A stretch of 64,000 nucleotides of DNA from Blastobasis lacticolella (Eukaryota; Arthropoda; Insecta; Lepidoptera; Blastobasidae): assembly GCA_905147135.1 (NCBI GenBank), contig LR990044.1:6948122-7012121 (forward strand), written 5' to 3'. The translations under genes and the position numbers were made by a program. Positions 56,040-64,000 of this stretch are shown here, piece after piece (position 1 is the first letter of the stretch; each line of letters opens with the position of its first letter). The notes beneath the pieces are model-generated. The model was given only the letters and a program-made list of their open reading frames with translations. It was not told where the DNA came from and did no database searches.

Positions 56040-56190
56040 TTCATCATCACAGCCCATAACAGTCCAATGCAGGGCCTTAGGGCCTCTCCCCCGAGATCTT
56101 TTGCCTCGAAAACATTAATCGCCTTGTACGACACCCACGAGTGTAAGGGTTCATGCTATTCTACTCTGCCGGACACCACACGGTCATGAT
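56040..56190 (-). repeat. Family C repeat, antisense and internally deleted
   Basis: TCATCATCACAGCCCATAAC, CAGGGCCTTAGGGCCTCTCC, then directly CGAAAACATTAATCGCCTTG and CTCTGCCGGACACCACACGG; the middle of the family is absent. Confidence 0.65.
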
Positions 56191-56669
56191 GATAAATTCT
56201 AATGTATTATTGTTATTTTCTAATTTCTTGTAAATTTTCTAATTATTTATTGTTAATAATAGAGTGGGCAAGACTCATTTTGGGTCGTTTTGCCCACATA
56301 ATAAAGAAAAGTAATAATATTGTACAATTCTATGTTGACGTTCAATAAGACGTGTATTTATTAATAGAAAAAAAAAGCCTTGCACTTAAGTATCTATGAT
56401 TAACCACGAAAATCTTAAAACAAATATCCGCAACAAAATAACTTCGGATATTAAGCCGACAGGCGAGTAGCTACCACTTAGCTAAAACGGCTTCAAGTTA
56501 CCAAGTTTATAGCGAATTTTTACAATAAATCTTTCTTTCTTTTTGTATTGGACTATTAGTATTTTCAGGAAATTAGACGGCACCTACATTTTAGGTTCAC
56601 AAATCAGGTCACTTAGATTATTACGTTTGTTAAGCTGTATCACAAAAAGAAATAGATGAATAGATAGAT

Positions 56670-56790
56670 GTTCACCTTATTGTTCATACAATGCACACAA
56701 ATAATTTTATAAAACTAGTTACAATCAATAACATACTGATGAGCAGAAGGCGGCCTTATCGCTACAAGCGATCTCTTCCAGACAACCTTT
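56670..56790. repeat. Dispersed repeat shared with 6965-7080
   Basis: CAATGCACACAAATAATTTT and GGCCTTATCGCTACAAGCGA / TCTCTTCCAG. Confidence 0.5.
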
Positions 56791-57077
56791 GCAAATCGTT
56801 ATATAATAAATTGATCAGTAGGTAGTATCAAATGTGTGTTTATGGACTTAATGTGAAACAGCATAAATGAACAGTAGGTAAATAAACAAACTCATACAAT
56901 TATATCTAAATCTAAATTATTTCTGAAGTATATAAAATATATAATAAACTATACAGATGCTAGCGGATCGAATGCTTTTGTTAGATAGGACATACTAACC
57001 TTTGAATTAATATACTTTTTCATAACAAGCTTTTATGACGCGATATTGTACCTACTAGTGCTTTTATGACGCGATAT

Positions 57078-57285
57078 AGACCATTCCAAAGAGCCCAAAC
57101 ACGATGGGGTTCCTTTATTGCATTTCTTCCTTTGTTCCTATGACCACCTTCCGACTTCATCATCATACCAGCTCCATGGTACATAGGTATAACAAATATC
57201 AACTCAATCGGATACGAACAAATTGTCAAAAAATAGATTGCAAATTTAGACACGAACAGTGCAAGCTAAATAAAATCTTCTAACA
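57078..57285. repeat. Dispersed repeat, copy 2, uninterrupted
   Basis: AGACCATTCCAAAGAGCCCA ... TATGACCACCTTCCGAC ... CACGAACAGTGCAAGCTAAA. It corresponds to both flanks of the fold-back at 37087-37834. Confidence 0.65.
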
Positions 57286-57399
57286 GTAGGAATGGACTCT
57301 TAATGGCGTATTTCCCTTGGCAGATCGTTCCAATGCAGCCTTCGCCGTACATGAGTAAATGTTGCATGTGATAGACTGTAATCTATGTAGATTCAGTAT

Positions 57400-58384
57400 T
57401 CAGTATTCATTTATTTGCAGTCTGGTATATACATACATAGGTCGTGACATGTACAATGAGTGTTATCATACACCTTCGCAAGGCACTACAAATTTAAGTG
57501 GTCACAGATTTTACTAAATATTTAAATTGTTTAACATAATATCAATATTTTAACATTTTCGTAATAAACCAATAAATTAATATGTAAAATGTCAATTACA
57601 AGAAAAAAATACAAAATTTTACAAAGTCATACCGTGGACACGTATCATTGGTAACATAAATAATTTAAAACAATAAAAACAAACCCATTCATAACATAAA
57701 ACATAGGTCAATTTAGTAAAATATTAAAAATAAAAAACATACATACATATACTATAGAAATGTTTGCAAGCATTGAGAAAACTGGGTTACATACGTAGCT
57801 CTCAACCTGTTTGTATGATTTTGATACACCGAATGTTAGAACTAGAGCATATTTACGAAAACTCTATGTTTGTCTGTGCTCTGTGCTCTTAATAAGCTAC
57901 GCTCGCCCTGTCTTGGCTTAAACATTATATTAAATACCTCTCTATTGCAACTTCTCACAAGTGTGGTGCTCAACAAATCCCTAGTTGCAAACTCTGCGTA
58001 TTTATTTCACCGAAAACCTCTAATCACAAAATCGCTTTACCTTCAGAAAGCTAGTGAAGAAATTCTTTATAGATAAAAGGCCTAACAATAAATAGTATAT
58101 GTGTTGATATAGTATATGTATCTATAGTATTTATGATAGGTACATTATTTGTATCGTATTGTATTTATTGTGGGGTTATGGTATATCATATTTTATTTAT
58201 TACCATATCTTGTATTATTAGTTAATTAAATATACTTGCTCTCTGTTCCGCTTTCGGCACCTACTCTTTCGCTTTACGCATGGCCTACTGGTTGACTGGT
58301 AGATAAAGCCTTGATGGCTTTAAGTCCGCCAATTGTATTATTTTTAGGGCAATAAAGTTTTTAAATAAATAAATAAATAAATAA
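57400..58384. repeat. LINE-like 3' debris
   Basis: 58298-58384 (TGGTAGATAAAGCCTTGATG ... GGGCAATAAAGT followed by (TAAA)n) matches the tail at 7500-7582. 57400-58080 may be the body of the same or another element, but no diagnostic protein motif is visible. Confidence 0.4.
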
Positions 58385-59840
58385 TAATCTAACAACGATA
58401 ATTCTAAGTTCTTTTTACACCGAAGTAATGTTTATTCTATGTAACCTAAAGCTATTTGTACTACTTCTATCTAAACAACTGTACTTCTAAAAGTGAGTAA
58501 ATATAATAGGATCACGATAAGTCCGTATTGACTGACAGTAGTAAAAATTATAAAGTGTGGATATGGCAATAACCTGGGGATAATCTGTCCTTGTCAGTCC
58601 TTCTTGTAAACATTCAGTTATTTGGTCACTATTAGCTTGAACTTTTGTCTAAATAATTAATCCCGTGATACCGAGATGGGTACTACACGTCCAACTTCAA
58701 CAACACAGCAACAATACATAGGGTTATGATAGACGCCAGCGAGTACTCATAGTAAATAGTAAACATGGCATCTACACACTTGTAGAAATACACTTGTTTA
58801 GATTGAAGTACTTGCATAAAGTATAAGTACAAACAGTTTTAGGTTTATTGAAATAAGATGAAACGTTACATAGCTTAAAAATTACTTCTTTGTAAAAAAA
58901 AATCATACTATCGTTAAGATTAAAGGTTTAGGCCACGTAAGAGGAAAAAGTTGAGGAAGGGTGAGAAAGGGTCTAAATAAATGTTTTACACCCTCGAATA
59001 CGTGCGAAATAGAAATAACACATACGCATTTTCATTCAAAACGTTTTCGAAACAAATATCGCACGAGTTATTCTGTACGAAGGAGATATTATTTCTTCTT
59101 TGTTACTGTGTTTTGTGTAGTAAGACATAAATAAGTACAAATGACAAAGCCGCAGTGTAGGTACATCTATTCAAAAGAATAAAAATGTTAACAGCCCAAC
59201 TTATTCATTATCATGAACAGCCACAGTAACACTGCTGGACTTTACCCTGCTCAACATTAGATAGTGGTGGGCTTTTCAATAATCTCAACGTTTGGCAGGC
59301 GTGTTGGGCAACAACATTATCTCTGTGTGTTTTGCTCTAAAACACACATAGAAAACGCTGCAGCCCATTCATCGGTCAATGGAGCTCCGTACATACAGTT
59401 ACTGCCTTCCACCCGGTTATTTGCTCAGATGTAACTGGAAAAAAGAAACAAAATACCTACTTCCACTTTTATCTAAACAATAATAATATTCTGTTTCGTG
59501 TTCGAGCTCATCCAGTTGGGTCACCTCAGTAGGCCTAGCACAAGTTGCTCTCGCGCGTGTTATATTATATGGTATTATAGTCTATTTTTAATTGTTATTT
59601 AAAAGTAAAACTATCGTAATTAATAATAAATAATATTGCCAAATAAAATTATAGTCGTTTCAGAACGAATGTACGAAACTCCTGAACGATGTTTAATCTT
59701 TGAGCACATTCAGTACTAATTAACTAAAAGTTTGGTTTCTAAATATTTAATGTATCTTATAATTATTTAAAATAGTTTTAAGAACTATTTCGATGAATTT
59801 GGTTATTATCTTTGCACAATATTTCATAGTTAATTAGAAT
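58385..59840. other. Mostly featureless, one decayed family C copy
   Basis: 59205-59400 weakly resembles family C (ATCATGAACAGCCACAGTAA ... AATCTCAACGTTTGGCAGGCG). Nothing else is recognised. Confidence 0.4.
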
Positions 59841-59904
59841 TATTATAACGTGCTGTCATTGGTTGAAATGTAACGGCTTCTAACTTCCGTTTGAATGTTG
59901 GTCA

Positions 59905-59928
59905 TATAAACCCAGTCGAGAGACTGGG
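59905..59928 (+). promoter_or_regulatory. TATA-like box directly before a perfect hairpin
   Basis: CATATAAA is followed immediately by CCCAGTC-GAGA-GACTGGG (59911-59928), a 7-bp stem with a GAGA loop. Such a pairing is seen at the start of some transposon or LTR transcripts; no downstream gene supports it. Confidence 0.25.
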
Positions 59929-60607
59929 AGGGCCTTGTTGCTCCAGACCCGGCACAGAGTTAAGTACAAACTTGCATTGTTTTATTGTTGCTTTATATTT
60001 TGTATTAGTTTTATTCATCTATATAATCGGTTATTGATTGAATCATACGTAATACTATTGTCCCATTTTCAGGGATTTTGTATTTCGCCATGTTTTATTA
60101 TGTTCAGAATATATTGTTATATTTCCCAAGTAACTTTGTTTGCTATGATTGCCTATCCTATAATATAATAACTTATCTAATTTGATCCAATATGTGTGTT
60201 TAAATATGCTTGTCCTTTCTGGAATAAATAGCTATTTATATTTAACTAATGTGCCCTATTTTTATTTCATTAAGCTTTCCACCCTTAGTTTTCGATAAAA
60301 TACTAGACCACCATCATTAATATCTTCTAAATACTTAAATTCACACGCGAGATCTGTACACTCTATACACCCTATCTAACACGCGCGATAAGAGAGAAAA
60401 AGCGCGACATAGGTATTGCTATCTCTTTCGTCTTAGTATTGAGAGAAAGAGACAAACGCTCTCTCGTGGCGCGAGATTTGTCGCGGACACACTTGTGCTA
60501 GGGCCAATGATTAGCAGAGCGGTTCGCGATACGCGCGACTGTTTTGAGACTGATTACAGTCGTATTTGTAATGCATCGATACAGACGTGCAACCGTATCA
60601 AATGCAG

Positions 60608-61302
60608 CTAGAGTTGCCAAACAATTCAAGAATATGGGAGATTTCAATTTAGGTTGTAGTAGATTTCCTTTACCTTTTTCGAAGATCCTTTCGCTATTCT
60701 ACCGGACACCACATATGTGGTTAAAAAAAATCATCTTGGTGTTAATGTCCCGGTAGTGCTCTCGCGCACAAGGGCCTGGAGTCCGCCGTGACCATGATCC
60801 AGGATTTGGCAGGTCAGGTTTAAATTACAGTGGAGCGACTGCCATCTGACCTCCATGACCCTGCTACCAGGGGATCCTGACCAGATTGGATCTATACCAC
60901 ATATTATGTGGTTATTCTTATTAAAGTTGTTACATTTTACTTACTTTTGATTGTATTTTTGACCAAATGGCTCATAACATATCCGAAAATGTTTTATTTT
61001 TATTTTATTTTATTTGGATGTCACACAGCAAGCAACAAAGAAAATGTACAACAGCATAACATCGATTAGCCAATTAGGAGACACCACAATTAAATTTCAC
61101 AAATTGCACAGAAAAAAGTCTTTCAAAAGTTTACAACTTGACGTTAATCTGTGAGAGTGGCTAACAATACAATTGCTGCTGTATTGCTAAAACATACTAG
61201 ATTTGACAACTACTACTACTATCTATTTTTCCAACAGTATATAGAATCTTGACCTAAAATATAGTAAAATACTATATTATATAAAAGATTTGGCAATCCT
61301 AG
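60608..61302. mobile_element. 695-bp MITE with ATGCAG duplication, carrying a SINE
   Basis: CTAGAGTTGCCAAA at the left and TTTGGCAATCCTAG at the right, flanked by ATGCAG at 60602-60607 and 61303-61308. The termini resemble the 17086-17495 element. A SINE A fragment (about 60735-60895, minus strand) lies inside. Confidence 0.65.
60735..60895 (-). repeat. SINE family A, truncated, inside a MITE
   Basis: GTTAATGTCCCGGTAGTGCT, AGTCCGCCGTGACCATGATC, CAGTGGAGCGACTGCCATCT and CTGACCAGATTGGATC. The tRNA-head half is missing. Confidence 0.7.
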
Positions 61303-62094
61303 ATGCAGATACGCTACTGCGCGTAACTGTTAACGACACGTTATGTTGTATAAGGGTTAGTCCTCACCGGTTCTGGTCCAGGTCGAAATCCAGCGCCAGT
61401 TCAAGTCTTGATCCATGTTCAGGCCCATGTCTAATAGAGCAAGAGCCCATGAGGGCCAGACCTTCCTATTGTCCGTAAGTATGAAAGTTTTTCCATGTGT
61501 GTCCCCAACACAGGTAAGAATGATCCCCACCCATGAAACCTGGATCGTGGTTCCTTTGGCAGGTAACAGGTTACAAAGGTGTATAAAATCTTATCTCCAT
61601 TTTCTTAAGTTAGCAAGCTCAATTTTTTTGTATTTTATTCGTAACAGCATTAATACTCACGATGCTCATTGCCAGACACATAGTATGGTTACAACCCTCC
61701 GCCGGACACCCCTAAACTATAATTCTCTGTAATTATACTTACCTTATATTAGGAAAGCTGAATTTTATAAATGTTATTCAGAGAATTATTAAACTGAGTT
61801 TTCTCAGTAGCCAGACAGTTTTTTGGGTTCTATAATCCTGCCAGACGCATTAAAAGTGTAATAGTTGCGAGAGTGGGGCTCATATACAACAACTGGTGCG
61901 AGTGAGACAGAGCGCTCGGTTCGGTGCGATCTTTTACTGCGCATCAGCTGTCGTCTATACTAATATTATAAAAAGGAAATGTTTGATTTTTTGTTTGTTT
62001 GTTTGTTTGTTTTTATTGAATAGGCTTCGAAACTACTGTTCCTATTTCAAAAATTCTTTCACCGTTGGGAAGCTACACTATCCCCGGGTGACCA

Positions 62095-62375
62095 TCTTGG
62101 CGTTAATGTCCCGGTTGTGCTCTCGCGCACGAGGGCCCGGGGTCCGCCTTGACCATTATCCAGGATTTGGCAGGTCAGGTAATTACAGTGGAGCGACTGC
62201 CGTCTGACCTCCATGACCCTGCTAACAAGGGAAACTTACCAGATTGGATCATGGTTACACATCCAGTCGCCTGAATGTGCAGGTTTCATCACGATGTTTT
62301 CCCTCACCGTAAGAGCATCGGTTAGTATTCAACTAATGTACATAACTCAAAAAACAGTCATTGGTTCATGGCCGG
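62095..62375 (-). mobile_element. SINE family A, inside the fold-back centre
   Basis: CATCTTGGCGTTAATGTCCC, GCGCACGAGGGCCCGGGGTC, CAGTGGAGCGACTGCCGTCT, AATGTGCAGGTTTCATCACG. Truncated before the box B region. Confidence 0.75.
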
Positions 62376-62788
62376 AGCGGGAGCGTAATTTTCTAAAAAA
62401 TTACGGTTCATTAATAAAACTCCAATAATGTAACCCAAGGTGTAACAAAATACCCAAAAAATTCCTTACATCGCGTGTGCTGCGAAAACAATTGATGATA
62501 GAACAAAATAATGTACCTACTACGACTTTGCAGAACACATCATTATCTATAAAAAGTGTCACGACAGTATATGTCTAACTATTATAGTTATGTCACATGT
62601 ATGCATGTGTTCTTTTATTTTCAAAATTTAATTGAAATGCCGCCGCTAAAAAACGCTATTTATTGGTACTTTGCTATTAATCCTTATCAAAATCAATTAC
62701 TTCATATTCACGACTGCTTCAATACCTTTATATAACTTTTTGAATTATGCAATTCAGACATTCCATTCGAGAGATATCACGAGTTTAA

Positions 62789-62850
62789 AAATGTGAATAT
62801 TAGAAAAAATTTACTGATTAAATGTGAATATTAGAAAATTTTTACTGATT
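62789..62850. repeat. 31-bp tandem duplication
   Basis: AAATGTGAATATTAGAAAA ... TTTACTGATT occurs twice, head to tail, with two differences. Confidence 0.85.
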
Positions 62851-63459
62851 ATAGATTAAAAAATTTATTATTCTGACTGTAATAATTTTATTTTATTAAA
62901 TTTCTTGATGAATTATAAAAAAAAATCACTAAACAATTTGGAATAAACGATAGTATATGTTTAGCATAACATTGCAATGAACTGAGCGCTCTGTCTCACT
63001 CGCACCAGTTGTTGCATATGAGACACTTTTTATGCGTCTGGCAGGATTATAGAACCCAAAAAACTGTCTGGCTACTAAGATAACTCAGTTTAATAATTCT
63101 CTGAATAACATTTATAAAATTCAGCTTTCCTAATATAAGGTAAGTATAATTACAGAGTATTATAGTTTAGGGGTGTCCGGCGGAGGGTTGTAACCATACT
63201 ATGTGTCTGGCAATGAGCATCGTGAGTATTAATGCTGTTACGAATAAAATACAAAAAAATTGAGCTTGCTAACTTAAGAAATTGGAGATAAGATTTTATA
63301 CACCTTTGTTACCTGTTACCTGCCAAAGGAACCACGATCCAGGTTTCATGGGTGGGGATCATTCTTACCTGTGTTGGGGACACACATGGAATAACTTTCA
63401 TGCTTACGGACAATAGGAAGGTCTGGCCCTCATGGGCTCTTAGACTATAATCGTTGGTC

Positions 63460-63590
63460 TAGGCCCAGATCCAGGTTCATGTTCAGGATGAGGATTAGAA
63501 CCAGGACCACGATCAAGACATGGACTTGAGCATAACGGTACTTGCTCAGGCCCATCTCCAGGTCCAGGTCCTGGTCCTAGGAGTTTTGCT
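63460..63590. repeat. CCAGGTCCAGGTCC hexamer-type repeat
   Basis: Degenerate repeats of CCAGGN: GGCCCAGATCCAGGTTCATG, CCATCTCCAGGTCCAGGTCC. The antisense frame is therefore rich in Gly-Pro. It borders the right arm of the fold-back element. Confidence 0.7.
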
Positions 63591-63694
63591 TCGATTGAGT
63601 CCATATCCACTATTCCGATTCCGAATTGACGCTGTTCATAGTTGAAAACTAGTGTTGAGGAGAATATAATGTGGCTACGTAAATCTTGAAGACA

Positions 63695-63960
63695 CACTCA
63701 TGCAGTGCGCTGCGCAGTGCACTGCTCGATGTGGCAAAACTTGTTACACGCCGAGCAATTTGTATGCAAGTACATTGACAGATGGCGGAATGTCCCACTG
63801 TGCAGCGCGCCGCGCGGCGCACTGCATGATGGGGCAAAACCCGCAATCCAAGCCCGAAATGTCAGTTCTGTATGAATTTTGTCTACGTTTTTCAATTTGG
63901 CCCCATCGTGCAGCGTGCGGTTCGATGTCAGTAGATGTCAACATGAAACGTCACATCTGA
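63695..63960. repeat. GC-rich repeat with GTGCAG / GATG-GGCAAAAC units
   Basis: CACTGCTCGATGTGGCAAAAC (63720), CACTGCATGATGGGGCAAAA (63819) and the inverted TTTGGCCCCATCGTGCAGCG (63895) form two direct units and one inverted. Four overlapping open frames here are composition effects. The element may run on beyond the window. Confidence 0.55.
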
Positions 63961-64000
63961 CTGTTTCTTTTTACCAACAGTTCGAATCTTTCCTCTTTAT

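Larger units (their letters stand above)
61442..63440. mobile_element. 2-kb fold-back element with arms of about 470 bp
   Basis: Arms 61442-61922 and 62979-63440 are inverted and about nine-tenths identical by eye: AGAGCCCATGAGGGCCAGAC at the outer edge, GAAACCTGGATCGTGGTTCC and TAGTATGGTTACAACCCTCC within, CAGAGCGCTC at the inner edge. Outside the arms, GG(T/A)CC(A/T)GG-type repeats run to about 61365 and 63590. The 1.06-kb centre holds a SINE A and AT-rich DNA, with no transposase visible. Confidence 0.8.

Noticed and set aside
63440..63697. Gly-Pro-rich 85-codon frame resembling a collagen or elastic protein
   Set aside because: Encoded by degenerate CCAGGTCC repeats bordering a fold-back element.

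Overview
The window looks like AT-rich insect nuclear DNA, almost certainly from a moth or butterfly (Lepidoptera). The evidence is one intron-rich opsin gene of the insect pteropsin (ciliary opsin) type, very large introns, and a dense load of repeats of kinds common in Lepidoptera: two tRNA-headed SINE families, RTE-type LINE 3' ends with (GATGAT)n tails, decayed Jockey-like LINE pieces, a Helitron-like element with A|TC...CTAG|T borders, and many small inverted-repeat elements (MITEs).

The only gene I can assemble with confidence is the opsin. It lies on the minus strand, with the ATG at 39951 and the TAG stop at 2272-2270. Seven coding exons join in frame through GT/AG sites: 39951-39781, 35017-34858, 30754-30559, 10391-10259, 5123-4983, 3611-3522 and 3055-2270. 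The predicted protein is 558 residues. It has the ERY motif, the disulfide cysteines, the retinal-binding lysine (K281), a counterion-type glutamate in extracellular loop 2 (E171), Asp instead of Asn in the NPxxY position, and an unusually long cytoplasmic tail (about 260 residues) that ends in a class I PDZ-type motif (SFL).

Layout: 1-2269 is the 3' flank, with a 304-bp MITE close to the stop codon. 2270-39951 is the opsin gene. Its third intron (30558-10392) is about 20 kb and holds most of the repeats: a nested block at 17-24.6 kb with a 104-bp-period array, GCGTC-rich inverted-repeat ends and a divergent large inverted repeat, then RTE and Jockey-like LINE remnants at 25.8-29.7 kb. 39952-64000 is the 5' flank. 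It has no recognisable gene and is full of repeats: a fold-back element at 46.4-46.7 kb, a Helitron-like element at 50.8-51.3 kb, a 1.2-kb element with exact 22-bp inverted ends at 52.5-53.7 kb, and a 2-kb element with arms of about 470 bp at 61.4-63.4 kb. Two short exon-like stretches on the plus strand (51653-51804 and 53986-54090) have good splice sites but no recognised product.

I saw no previously undescribed multigene system. The unusual points are in the opsin itself (DPxxY, long tail, PDZ end) and in the architecture of the nested inverted-repeat elements. All homology statements are from pattern recognition; no database search was run.
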